A DNA stretch of 6,373 nucleotides from Anaerolineae bacterium. GTDB taxonomy: Bacteria > Chloroflexota > Anaerolineae > B4-G1. The position numbers and the translations under genes were made by a program. The notes beneath the pieces are model-generated. The model made no database searches. It had not been told where the DNA came from and worked only from the letters and a program-made list of their open reading frames with translations. The stretch covers positions 1 to 6,373 of the forward strand of contig JAUXFI010000119.1 of assembly GCA_030620125.1 (NCBI GenBank), in the 5' to 3' direction. Of the stretch, positions 1 through 6,179 are shown in pieces (position 1 is the first letter of the stretch; each line of letters begins with the position of its first letter).

Positions 1-167
1 ACCAGCGCCGTATCCTCATTGCGACGGCGCACTTTGCCTACGTCAGTAGTCCACCCGACCTTGAGCCTGGTCTGGGCAGAAACCACCGCAGCCGGGGCCG
101 GGGCCGGAGAGGGCGGAGGAGGAGCAACCTTCTTCTCCAGCCCTAGGAGATTGCGTAGGAATTGCAT
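1..167 (-). CDS. PP2C-family Ser/Thr protein phosphatase, N-terminal fragment (cut by window edge)
   Basis: Reading leftward from ATG at 167 gives 55 codons before the edge. The fragment begins with a short amphipathic stretch (MQFLRNLLGLEKK), then a Pro/Ala-rich linker (about residues 15-28), then TDVGKVRRRNEDTAL at residues 41-55. This last segment is the first PP2C (PPM) motif: an Asp-x-Gly, an Arg and an Asn-Glu-Asp whose acidic residue binds metal in the family. The DGMGG and later motifs lie outside the window. PP2C enzymes remove phosphate from Ser/Thr using Mn/Mg and commonly pair with a Hanks kinase; the kinase gene ends 47 nt upstream on the same strand, so co-transcription is likely. 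AGGAG at 181-177 sits 9 nt before ATG 167 but only 3 nt before the in-frame ATG at 173, so I prefer 167; 173 (MVMQF...) remains possible. The family call rests on one motif plus context. Confidence 0.82.
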   Translation of the reverse strand, partial: MQFLRNLLGLEKKVAPPPPSPAPAPAAVVSAQTRLKVGWTTDVGKVRRRNEDTAL

Positions 168-214
168 AACCATTCTCTCCTACCAAACAGCGCGACCCTG
201 TGACACAACAAGCA

Positions 215-2200
215 TCAGGCAGGAAGCGCATACACATAACGATCGGTTGATCCAACGTAGACCACGCCGTCCACCACCGTGGGTGACGACGTCACCGGCC
301 CGTCAGTCTGAAAGCGCCATCGCATGTTACCCGTCAGGGCGTCCAGGCTATAGACCGCCCCATCTACCGAGCCAAAGTATACCACCCCTTCAGCCACAGC
401 CGGAGAGGAGGTCACCTGACTATCCGTAGTGTAGCGCCAAACGAGGTGCCCGCCTTCAGCATCCAGGGCATAAAGACAGCCATCAACTGAGCCAATGATG
501 ACCAGCCCTTCGATGATCGCAGGTGAGGACACGACCGGCCCGTTGGTGCGGTAGCGCCACACCGACCAACCCGAACGAATATCCAGGCCGTAGACATGCC
601 AGTCCTGGCAGCCCGCGTAGACCATCTCCTCGGTGAAGGCAGGGGAGGAGGTCACACCCCGCCGGGCGCGAAAGCGCCAACGCAACTGACCACTGATGTC
701 CACAGCATGGACCATACCCCCCTCACAGCCCACGTAGACGGCCTCATTTCCGATGGTCGGTGACGAACGCACCGGTCCATCCGTCTCGTATGCCCAGGCG
801 ATGCGTCCGCTGTGGATGTTGACTGCGTAGAGATGCCGGTCGTCTGAGCCAAAGAATACGTGACCAAACGCAGACCGGGGTGAAGACCACACACTGCCCT
901 GCGTCGGGCAAGTCCACATGAGACGCCCCGTATCCGCGCCAATCGCGTAGAGCACCCGGTCCTCAGAACCGACAAACACACGCCCTTCATGCACACAGGG
1001 CGACGAAGCAATACCACCGTCGGTGGCATACTTCCACAGGAACTTGCCGTTCTCGGCACTGACGGCGTAGAGATTGTGATCGTATGAGCCAATGTAAACA
1101 GTGTCGTTGTGCACCGCTGGTGAAGAACGGATTTCGTCCTCGCAGGCGAAACGCCACAAGGCCATAACATCGCCGCCGGCAAAGGCAGAAGTGCCAAAAT
1201 GCCCCGTCCCGCCTATGCCACGGGCCGAACTGAGACTCATCAACGCGCGTTGCAACTCTTCCGCTGAACCGTAGCGCTTGTTGATGTCATACTCCAGTGC
1301 CCGGTTGATAACCTCCGTCAGTTCACGGGAGACGACAGGATTTGTCTTGTGGATTGGCCGCTCGTGGAAAGAAAACGGCGGCTCCAATCGCGGGTCCTGC
1401 TTGCTGAGCAGATGATGCATCGTGGCTCCCAGAGCATAAATATCCACCCGCGGCTCGGCAATGCCCCGGTACTGCTCCGGCGGCGAGTAACCCTCGGTGC
1501 CAATCATCGTGCCTTTCTGACCGCTCTGGAAGACGCGGGCAATTCCGAAATCCACCAACCGAATGCGGTTCTGGTCATCCAGCATGATATTGGAAGGCTT
1601 AAGGTCACGATAGATCGTCGGCCGCGGTTCGCGGCCATGCATATAACTCAGCACTTCGCAGACATGAATGGCCCAAAGCACCACCTGTACCTCTGGCAAG
1701 AAACCCTCGGTCTCAGCCAAGACAGCCTCCAAATCCTTGCCCTTCACAAACTCGACGACGAGGTAACTGCGTTCACCTTCGGTAAAGTAGTCATAGACCT
1801 GAACAATGGCCGGGTGACTGAGGGTGGCGAGGATGTTGGCTTCACGCTCGAAATTGCGCACCATCATGGCCCGCACCTGGGGATCAGTAGTGGTGCTAGT
1901 CATCTCCCTGACGGCACACAGTCGAGTGACATTGGGAAAGCGCAGGTCCTGTGTCTTGTAGACGGCGCTCATGCCGCCAGCCCCCACCACTTCTATGATG
2001 CGATAGCGGTTCTGAAGCAAGTGACCGTTGGGCAGACAGCCATCGACACGCCTGGGGGGCTGGTCTGGGATGGAAATACGTTGTGTGCCCAGCCCCTCTG
2101 GAGAGGCTGAGGCCTTTGGTCTCTCCTCAGGCACTGGCTCCTGTGCGGGAGGTTTATCGGAAGACAAGCCTTTAATGTGACGAGTCGCAAGGGACTTCAT
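215..2200 (-). CDS. Hanks-type Ser/Thr protein kinase with C-terminal eight-repeat PQQ-like beta-propeller
   Basis: Protein of 661 aa. Residues 1-63 are Pro/Ser-rich and probably disordered. The kinase domain covers about 64-322: Gly-rich loop GAGGMSAVYK (73-82), alpha-C Glu120 (FEREANIL), YRDLKPSN (197-204, catalytic Asp199, Asn204), DFG at 217-219, activation-segment end GTEGYSPPEQY (234-244), DIYALG from 253. The invariant VAIK lysine is Arg98 (CAVREM, codon AGG). Residues 349-661 hold eight repeats of about 40 aa, each starting with Trp (349, 389, 429, 469, 508, 548, 588, 628), with an SSP core and a VYxGSxDxxLYAL strand. I see no membrane segment, so kinase and propeller are predicted cytoplasmic, an arrangement resembling Streptomyces AfsK. 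The propeller presumably senses a ligand or protein; the ligand is unknown. The frame is open up to 2464, but that extension overlaps the upstream gene and the promoter, and no ATG, GTG or TTG lies between the predicted transcript start (about 2249) and ATG 2200. The RBS is weak (GAGAG, 5 nt spacing). Confidence 0.93.
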   Translation of the reverse strand: MKSLATRHIKGLSSDKPPAQEPVPEERPKASASPEGLGTQRISIPDQPPRRVDGCLPNGHLLQNRYRIIEVVGAGGMSAVYKTQDLRFPNVTRLCAVREMTSTTTDPQVRAMMVRNFEREANILATLSHPAIVQVYDYFTEGERSYLVVEFVKGKDLEAVLAETEGFLPEVQVVLWAIHVCEVLSYMHGREPRPTIYRDLKPSNIMLDDQNRIRLVDFGIARVFQSGQKGTMIGTEGYSPPEQYRGIAEPRVDIYALGATMHHLLSKQDPRLEPPFSFHERPIHKTNPVVSRELTEVINRALEYDINKRYGSAEELQRALMSLSSARGIGGTGHFGTSAFAGGDVMALWRFACEDEIRSSPAVHNDTVYIGSYDHNLYAVSAENGKFLWKYATDGGIASSPCVHEGRVFVGSEDRVLYAIGADTGRLMWTCPTQGSVWSSPRSAFGHVFFGSDDRHLYAVNIHSGRIAWAYETDGPVRSSPTIGNEAVYVGCEGGMVHAVDISGQLRWRFRARRGVTSSPAFTEEMVYAGCQDWHVYGLDIRSGWSVWRYRTNGPVVSSPAIIEGLVIIGSVDGCLYALDAEGGHLVWRYTTDSQVTSSPAVAEGVVYFGSVDGAVYSLDALTGNMRWRFQTDGPVTSSPTVVDGVVYVGSTDRYVYALPA

Positions 2201-2255
2201 ACACGCTCTCGCAGTCCTAGTCCTGTTACTGTGGCTACTACGCCAAGTATCGTCA

Positions 2256-2261
2256 ATTATA
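2256..2261 (-). promoter_or_regulatory. -10 element of the kinase promoter (TATAAT)
   Basis: Perfect sigma70-type -10 hexamer on the minus strand, 17 nt below TTGCGT. Predicted transcript start is near 2249, giving a leader of about 50 nt before ATG 2200. It makes the kinase and downstream phosphatase a transcription unit separate from the lactamase-like gene. Confidence 0.7.
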
Positions 2262-2278
2262 GAACCAAACGGGCAAAC

Positions 2279-2284
2279 ACGCAA
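2279..2284 (-). promoter_or_regulatory. -35 element of the kinase promoter (TTGCGT)
   Basis: On the minus strand TTGCGT lies exactly 17 nt upstream of a perfect TATAAT. Three of six bases match the sigma70 -35 consensus. It sits only 3 nt from the left direct repeat (2288-2296) of the miniature element, so that element ends right at the kinase promoter. Confidence 0.6.
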
Positions 2285-2303
2285 TCTGGCGGGCGCTATC
2301 TTC

Positions 2304-2390
2304 TCAAAAAGCTGGGGCGAAAGTAGGTCGGATTTGCTATCCGACCCTGTAGCGGTTAGCAAAACCGCCCTACGCTGCCCTTGCCCCAAG
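2304..2390 (-). terminator. Possible intrinsic terminator after the lactamase-like gene, formed by the element
   Basis: In the minus-strand transcript the outer TGGGGC and GCCCCA arms can close over the two inner hairpins and are followed by GCTTTTTGAG (the T run is 2306-2310 on the complement). This gives a branched stem plus a short U tract downstream of the stop at 2415 and upstream of the kinase promoter, where a terminator would be expected. The stem is interrupted, so efficiency is uncertain. Confidence 0.35.
2323..2373. repeat. REPIN-like pair of hairpins at the core of the miniature element
   Basis: The 51-bp segment begins GTAGG and ends CCTAC and folds into two adjacent hairpins. 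The first is GGTCGGAT-TTGCT-ATCCGACC (2326-2346, perfect 8-bp stem). The second is GCGGTT-AGCAA-AACCGC (2352-2368, perfect 6-bp stem). The loops TTGCT and AGCAA are complementary, so the two halves also pair end to end as one large cruciform. Two related short palindromes in inverted orientation is the layout of REP doublets (REPINs). Confidence 0.6.
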
Positions 2391-2414
2391 GTATTGAGAA
2401 GACACGGCGGGCGC

Positions 2415-3842
2415 TCATTGTACGGGATTAAAGTAATTAAAAGTCGCTGTGGCAATGTCGGCAATCAGAGCCGCGCCCTCCTCCCATTCCAGCCATTCGG
2501 GCCGGTAGAGAAAAGTGACCAGCACAAAATCGCCACCCGGACTGAACACGAGCGCCGCGTCAGCGTGGGTATCGCTGGCCCAGCCATGCCCGTGCGCCAC
2601 TGTAGTCTCCACCGGAACCCCGGCCTCGACGAAGGCGTCAATGCGATTCATACTCATCCACTCGATCATCTGAGCGCACTCAACAGTGGTAAACGCATCA
2701 GGGTAAGCGACCATCAGCGCACCACCGTCGTGGCTGCACTGATAGATCATCTCCAACAGCAATCCCGCGTCCAGCGGTGTGGTCTGCATACGGGCGTCAG
2801 GTTCGGTGGTGACGTCGGTACGGGAATTGGCCGGGGTGACGATAGCCAGTGTGACCTCCTCATCGTAAGGCGCCGCCATAAAGGTGTTGCCCAATCCCAG
2901 GTAACGCATCGAGACAGTGAGATTCTCGGCGCCCTGGTAGCCATCGCCGTCGCCGATGACCTCGTTCAGCAAAAGATTGGCTTCAACGCTACCATTGTCA
3001 GTGCCCATCGTATCGCTCAACCAGTCCGTCGTCTCGGGGTCGAGGGGAAGATCCCGAACGCGATAGGCTTCCTCCAAGATGGCAATCTTTAGCACACCCA
3101 ATCCATCATAGGCGACGCCAGCGTTGAACTCTAGCTCTTCCCCAGTCTGCAGGTCCTTGACAAAGACACCCGCTACCAGCCCCTCGTGCTCACCCAAGAG
3201 GGACTCGATCAATTGACCCAGCGCATCCAATCTCAGCAGAGGAGCTTCCCCTGCCCACACGACCAATTCGACCTGGCTATCGGTAGCCGAGACCAAAACT
3301 TTTACGAGCCGGGCACGAGACGCCTCGACATCCAGTTCGTAGCCCGGCTGACCAGGGCGGACGGTCAGGCTGTCCGGGAGCAGAACCGTCTCCTGCGGTG
3401 GCCGGTCGTACTGGTTCGCAACGCGGGCCAGGAAGCCGTAGAGTCGCTCGTCCGAGTAGCTGACCGCTACGGGGACATCCACTGGGTCGGGCGAGTGGCG
3501 CAGCACGTGAGCGACGAAGCCATCAAGCCCGCCCTGCGCAGCCAGCACAGCATCCAGATTGGCCGCCGTCTCCTCGGCGTTGTAACGCAACTCGGCGCTG
3601 TCGGGAGATAGGGACAACTCGTGCTCCTGATATGTGATCTCCACGGGCGTGGCAAAGGCCACCTCGAGAGCGTTGAGCGCCTGTTCGGGCGTCATCCCCT
3701 GCACCGAGAGGCCAGCCATCGTCATCCCAGCGGGCAGAGTGCGGCTGGCCGAGAGGTAGCCAAAGTACTGCCACGTGAGAAAGAGCGCCACAACAGCGCC
3801 AATGATAACAAGCCAGGCAATGCATCCAGTTCTACGCCGCAA
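2415..3842 (-). CDS. Membrane-anchored beta-lactamase-like serine hydrolase homologue, predicted catalytically inactive
   Basis: Protein of 475 aa. MRRR precedes one hydrophobic segment (about 7-29), giving an N-in signal anchor with the rest outside the membrane. Residues about 40-200 resemble two wall-binding modules of the type found before VanW or L,D-transpeptidase domains (AGLSVQGMTPEQALNAL, then GQPGYELDVEASRARL). Residues about 201-475 resemble the class A beta-lactamase/PBP fold: LQTGEELEFNAGVAYDGLGVLK, TDN at 281-283, LGLGNTFMAAPYDEE, a Tyr-Gln-Cys segment, and VAHGHGW. In active relatives the first motif is SxxK and the last HKxG; here the Ser position is Gly249 (GGT; Lys252 is kept) and the Lys position is Gly418 (GGG). 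The frame is otherwise intact, so this looks like a pseudoenzyme, perhaps a wall or muropeptide binder, rather than a pseudogene. Start is TTG, with GGAGGG 6 nt upstream; the nearby ATG is out of frame. Confidence 0.9.
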   Translation of the reverse strand: MRRRTGCIAWLVIIGAVVALFLTWQYFGYLSASRTLPAGMTMAGLSVQGMTPEQALNALEVAFATPVEITYQEHELSLSPDSAELRYNAEETAANLDAVLAAQGGLDGFVAHVLRHSPDPVDVPVAVSYSDERLYGFLARVANQYDRPPQETVLLPDSLTVRPGQPGYELDVEASRARLVKVLVSATDSQVELVVWAGEAPLLRLDALGQLIESLLGEHEGLVAGVFVKDLQTGEELEFNAGVAYDGLGVLKIAILEEAYRVRDLPLDPETTDWLSDTMGTDNGSVEANLLLNEVIGDGDGYQGAENLTVSMRYLGLGNTFMAAPYDEEVTLAIVTPANSRTDVTTEPDARMQTTPLDAGLLLEMIYQCSHDGGALMVAYPDAFTTVECAQMIEWMSMNRIDAFVEAGVPVETTVAHGHGWASDTHADAALVFSPGGDFVLVTFLYRPEWLEWEEGAALIADIATATFNYFNPVQ

Positions 3843-3849
3843 AACGTTC

Positions 3850-3855
3850 CCTCCA
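3850..3855 (-). promoter_or_regulatory. Shine-Dalgarno site deciding the TTG start at 3842
   Basis: The minus strand reads GGAGGGAACGTTTTG. GGAGGG is a near-perfect Shine-Dalgarno with 6 nt before TTG. The closest ATG, which overlaps this site, is in another frame, and the next in-frame Met codons lie beyond the membrane segment, so TTG is the most plausible start. Confidence 0.75.
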
Positions 3856-3873
3856 TTTCACAAATGCAATGTG

Positions 3874-3902
3874 ATTATAGCACAGGTACGGGCATGCGCC
3901 AA
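3874..3902 (-). promoter_or_regulatory. Sigma70-type promoter of the lactamase-like gene (TTGGCG-N17-TATAAT)
   Basis: On the minus strand TTGGCG (complement of 3897-3902) is followed after exactly 17 nt by TATAAT (complement of 3874-3879). The -10 is perfect and the -35 matches four of six bases. Predicted transcript start is near 3867, giving a short leader of about 25 nt that contains the GGAGGG site. This separates the gene transcriptionally from pyrG, which ends 93 nt upstream. Confidence 0.75.
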
Positions 3903-3935
3903 GCGTGTACGAGAGCGGCAATCAGCAGTTGGTGG

Positions 3936-5564
3936 CTAGTCGCCAGCAGTTGGCGACAGCGTATCCTCGTACCGGGCTATGGCCGCGGCGATGAAGGCTT
4001 TGAAAAGAGGGTGCGGTCGAGTAGGACGGGATTTGAACTCGGGGTGAAACTGGCTGCCCAGCATAAAGGGATGATCAGCCAACTCGGCGATCTCGACCAA
4101 TCGCCCGTCGGGCGAAAGCCCGCAAAACACGAGCCCCGCCTCCGTCAACAGGTCACGGTAGGCATTGTTGACCTCGAAGCGGTGGCGATGCCGCTCTCGA
4201 ACATCCGACTCGCCATAAGCCACAGCCGCTTTCGTCTCGGGCACCAGGCGGCAGGGGTACAGACCCAATCGCATCGTGCCCCCCATATCCACGATCGTTC
4301 GCTGATCGGGCATCAGATCAATCACGGGATACCTGGTGCAAGGGTCAAACTCGGTACTGTTCGGCTCATCGCTGCCCAGGGCACGACGGGCCAACTCGAC
4401 GATCATCACCTGCAAGCCCAGGCACAGCCCCAGGTAGGGGGTCCGGTTCTCCCGCGCCCAACTCGCCGTGGAGATCTTGCCCTCGATGCCACGTTCGCCA
4501 AAGCCGCCAGGCACGACCACACCAGCCACCTCTCCCAGTTCATCCCAGCCCCGGCCGCGCTCCAGCGCCTCGGAGCTGATGTAGTGCACATCAACGTCCC
4601 ACCCGTGCGCCAGGGCGGCGTGATACAGCGCCTCACGCACGCTGATGTAGGCGTCGTGGAGCTCGACGTATTTCCCGACGATGGCAATGGGTAGCGATGT
4701 CTTGGGAACGCGGATGCGGTTCACGAGATCGTGCCACTCTCCCAGATCAGGGACACCCACGTTCAACTTTAGCCGTTCGACGACAAAGTCGCCCAGCCCG
4801 GCCTGCTCCAGTGTCAGCGGAACCTCGTACAACAGCGGCGTGGTCACCAGTGGGACGACAGCCCGCCGCTCGACGTCGCAAAAGAGCGCGATCTTGTCAC
4901 ACAGCGCATCATCCACCGGGTGGTCAGCGCGAGCGATGATGACGTCGGGCTGGATGCCGATGGAGCGCAGTTCGCGCGCGCTATGCTGCGTGGGTTTGGT
5001 TTTCAATTCGCCGGTAGCGCCAACGTGGGGCAGAAAAGTGACGTGGATGTAGAGCGTGTTCTCAGAGCCGACATCCCGCCGCATCTGCCGCAACGCCTCG
5101 AGGAAGGGCAACCCCTCAATGTCACCGACCGTACCGCCGACTTCGACGATCACCACCTCCGCCCCACTCTGCTCACCGACCAACGCAATGCGCCGCTTGA
5201 TCTCGTTGGTGATATGCGGGATGACCTGGATGGTGCCGCCCAAAAAGTCGCCCCGCCGCTCCCGAGCAATGACCTCCGCGTATACCTGGCCGGCAGTGAC
5301 GTTGCTGGCGTGGGTCAGGTTCTCGTCAATGAAACGCTCATAGTGCCCCAGGTCCAGGTCAGTCTCGGCCCCATCGTCGGTGACAAAGACCTCGCCGTGC
5401 TGGTAGGGCGACATCGTCCCCGGGTCCACGTTGATGTAAGGATCGAGTTTCTGGATGGAGACGCGCACACCCCGAGCCTTCAACACCCGCCCGACGGAGG
5501 CCGCCACCACGCCTTTGCCCACGCTGCTGAGTACCCCACCGGTACAGAAAATGTACTTGCGCAT
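3936..5564 (-). CDS. pyrG: CTP synthase (glutamine-hydrolysing)
   Basis: Protein of 542 aa, normal for the family. It converts UTP to CTP with ATP and ammonia taken from glutamine, the last step of de novo CTP synthesis in the cytosol. The amidoligase half covers about 1-270: [13 protein letters not shown] (7-19, P-loop Lys18), [15 protein letters not shown] (39-53), [20 protein letters not shown] (56-75), [17 protein letters not shown] (141-157) and [19 protein letters not shown] (190-208). The class I glutamine amidotransferase half covers about 290-535: PGGFGERG oxyanion loop (352-359), nucleophile Cys381 in GLCLGLQ, and His507 and Glu509 in SQFHPEF. All key residues are present. The frame extends to 5681, but homology starts at MRKYIF and a GAGGGGG-type RBS precedes ATG 5564, so that start is chosen. 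No promoter is evident in the 158 nt upstream, so expression may depend on the Roadblock promoter. The stop codon lies inside a perfect 7-bp hairpin. Confidence 0.98.
   Translation of the reverse strand: MRKYIFCTGGVLSSVGKGVVAASVGRVLKARGVRVSIQKLDPYINVDPGTMSPYQHGEVFVTDDGAETDLDLGHYERFIDENLTHASNVTAGQVYAEVIARERRGDFLGGTIQVIPHITNEIKRRIALVGEQSGAEVVIVEVGGTVGDIEGLPFLEALRQMRRDVGSENTLYIHVTFLPHVGATGELKTKPTQHSARELRSIGIQPDVIIARADHPVDDALCDKIALFCDVERRAVVPLVTTPLLYEVPLTLEQAGLGDFVVERLKLNVGVPDLGEWHDLVNRIRVPKTSLPIAIVGKYVELHDAYISVREALYHAALAHGWDVDVHYISSEALERGRGWDELGEVAGVVVPGGFGERGIEGKISTASWARENRTPYLGLCLGLQVMIVELARRALGSDEPNSTEFDPCTRYPVIDLMPDQRTIVDMGGTMRLGLYPCRLVPETKAAVAYGESDVRERHRHRFEVNNAYRDLLTEAGLVFCGLSPDGRLVEIAELADHPFMLGSQFHPEFKSRPTRPHPLFKAFIAAAIARYEDTLSPTAGD
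3939..3957 (-). repeat. Perfect stem-loop overlapping the pyrG 3' end
   Basis: GTCGCCA-GCAGT-TGGCGAC on the plus strand forms a 7-bp stem with a 5-nt loop covering the last pyrG codons and touching the stop. A second copy of CAGCAGTTGG follows at 3923-3932 (first copy 3944-3953), 21 nt apart. There is no T tract after it, so I do not call it an intrinsic terminator. Confidence 0.4.
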
Positions 5565-5635
5565 ATCCCCCTCACCTGGCTTCAAGAACCCATCCGGAAA
5601 CGCGCTCTGGCTGTCCTGCCTGGCCTTCAAATGGA

Positions 5636-5679
5636 CACTAAAGAGAAATGGGAAGGGCCACTTGAGGGCGACCCTCCCC
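5636..5679 (-). terminator. Possible weak terminator or attenuating hairpin between the Roadblock gene and pyrG
   Basis: In the minus-strand transcript GGGGAGGG (complement of 5672-5679) can pair with CCCTTCCC (complement of 5650-5657) with one bulge, followed by the U-rich ATTTCTCTTT. An alternative, smaller hairpin GAGGG-TCG-CCCTC uses the same 5' strand (5664-5676). The two are mutually exclusive. The U tract is broken, so this may terminate only partially. Confidence 0.35.
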
Positions 5680-5695
5680 ACACAAGAACGAAAAC

Positions 5696-5722
5696 GATCA
5701 CCAAATCCAAGATCACCAAATC
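5696..5722. repeat. Two tandem copies of GATCACCAAATC (15-nt period)
   Basis: GATCACCAAATC occurs at 5696-5707 and 5711-5722, separated by CAA. The second copy ends just past the Roadblock stop codon (5723-5725). It is non-coding and lies in the Roadblock to pyrG spacer. No function is apparent. Confidence 0.7.
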
Positions 5723-6094
5723 TCAGAGAAGAACAGCCAGGTCAGCGGCCGCCCGCCGCATATCCAGAAAGATGAGGCCCAGCCTGGCCCCTTCACGTGC
5801 CAGCACTGTGAGCACAGCCTCCTCACCCACCGACGTCAGCAAGACGTAACCATGGTTACCCTTGATATAGACCTGGTTCAGCAAACCACGCCCCAACTCG
5901 CCAGCGATACGCTCGCCCAGAGAGAGCATGGCGGCCGACATCGCCGACACTCTATCCTCCTCTACCGTCGCCGGAAGGGCAGAGGCCATGATCAGGCCAT
6001 CCACGCTGACGATAGCCGATGCCTCAACGTCAGGTGTACTCGCCTGCAGGTCTCGCAGCCGATCTACCATCAGCTCCGAGCGTGATTTGACCAT
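5723..6094 (-). CDS. Roadblock/LC7 domain protein
   Basis: Protein of 123 aa made almost entirely of one Roadblock/LC7 domain: an N-terminal helix (about 1-18), [20 protein letters not shown] (22-41) as the first strands, helix [21 protein letters not shown] (48-68), strands [17 protein letters not shown] (73-89) and [10 protein letters not shown] (91-100), and a final helix [13 protein letters not shown] (111-123). In bacteria this family forms dimers and often regulates or binds small MglA-like Ras-family GTPases; that is family knowledge, and no GTPase gene is in the window. There is no signal peptide or membrane segment, so it is cytoplasmic. ATG 6094 has AGGAG 7 nt upstream, and a near-consensus promoter lies about 85 nt upstream. 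pyrG follows 158 nt downstream on the same strand. The specific partner and role are unknown. Confidence 0.93.
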   Translation of the reverse strand: MVKSRSELMVDRLRDLQASTPDVEASAIVSVDGLIMASALPATVEEDRVSAMSAAMLSLGERIAGELGRGLLNQVYIKGNHGYVLLTSVGEEAVLTVLAREGARLGLIFLDMRRAAADLAVLL

Positions 6095-6157
6095 CTACGA
6101 CTCCTGTGCCCACTTGCTGGGCCAGCCTCAACCGGCAGGGAAACAATACCTCAACGA

Positions 6158-6178
6158 TGTTGCAGCGAACTGCCAACA
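6158..6178 (-). promoter_or_regulatory. Stem-loop at the predicted transcript start of the Roadblock gene
   Basis: TGTT-G-GCAG-TTCG-CTGC-AACA on the minus strand folds into an 8-bp stem with one bulged G and a TTCG loop. The predicted +1 (about 6173) falls in the 5' arm, so the mRNA would start with GGCAG-UUCG-CUGC. It could protect the mRNA 5' end, or as DNA it could be a small operator dyad just below the -10. The structure is visible; either role is inference. Confidence 0.4.
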
Positions 6179-6179
6179 C

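Larger units (their letters stand above)
2288..2414. mobile_element. MITE-like miniature inverted-repeat element with 9-bp flanking direct repeats
   Basis: The 9-mer GGCGGGCGC occurs at 2288-2296 and again at 2406-2414, as expected of a target-site duplication. Just inside are inverted ends TCTTCTCAA (2299-2307) and TTGAGAAGA (2394-2402). Eleven nt after the left repeat starts its own terminus, TGGGGC recurs at the same offset in both arms, and the arms then share a GTAGGxCGG core. The 109-bp interior (2297-2405) is therefore one long quasi-palindrome with no coding capacity. The right direct repeat abuts the stop codon of the lactamase-like gene (2415-2417), so an insertion would have left that frame intact. 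The structure is seen directly; mobility is inferred, and no transposase is in the window. Confidence 0.55.

Noticed and set aside
43..255. 70-codon minus-strand frame overlapping the phosphatase start
   Set aside because: It is out of frame with both the kinase end and the PP2C motif; the correct frame gives TDVGKVRRRNED.
1349..2110. Long plus-strand open frame (253 codons) opposite the kinase
   Set aside because: It is antisense to the kinase domain, whose motifs are unmistakable, and its translation has no recognisable domain or convincing RBS.
2201..2464. N-terminal extension of the kinase frame to 2464
   Set aside because: It would cover the end of the lactamase-like gene, the miniature element and the kinase promoter. 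Its translation has no domain, and there is no start codon between the predicted transcript start and ATG 2200.
3939..3957. Intrinsic terminator of pyrG
   Set aside because: The stem is perfect, but most of it lies inside the coding sequence and there is no T tract downstream.
5565..5681. 39-residue N-terminal extension of CTP synthase
   Set aside because: Family homology starts at MRKYIF, and ATG 5564 has a good purine-rich RBS. The extension would also give an atypically long N-terminus.
3621..5849. Long plus-strand open frames opposite the lactamase-like gene, pyrG and the Roadblock gene
   Set aside because: They mirror strongly conserved minus-strand genes. Their translations are Arg/His/Pro-rich with no fold pattern, typical shadows in GC-rich DNA.
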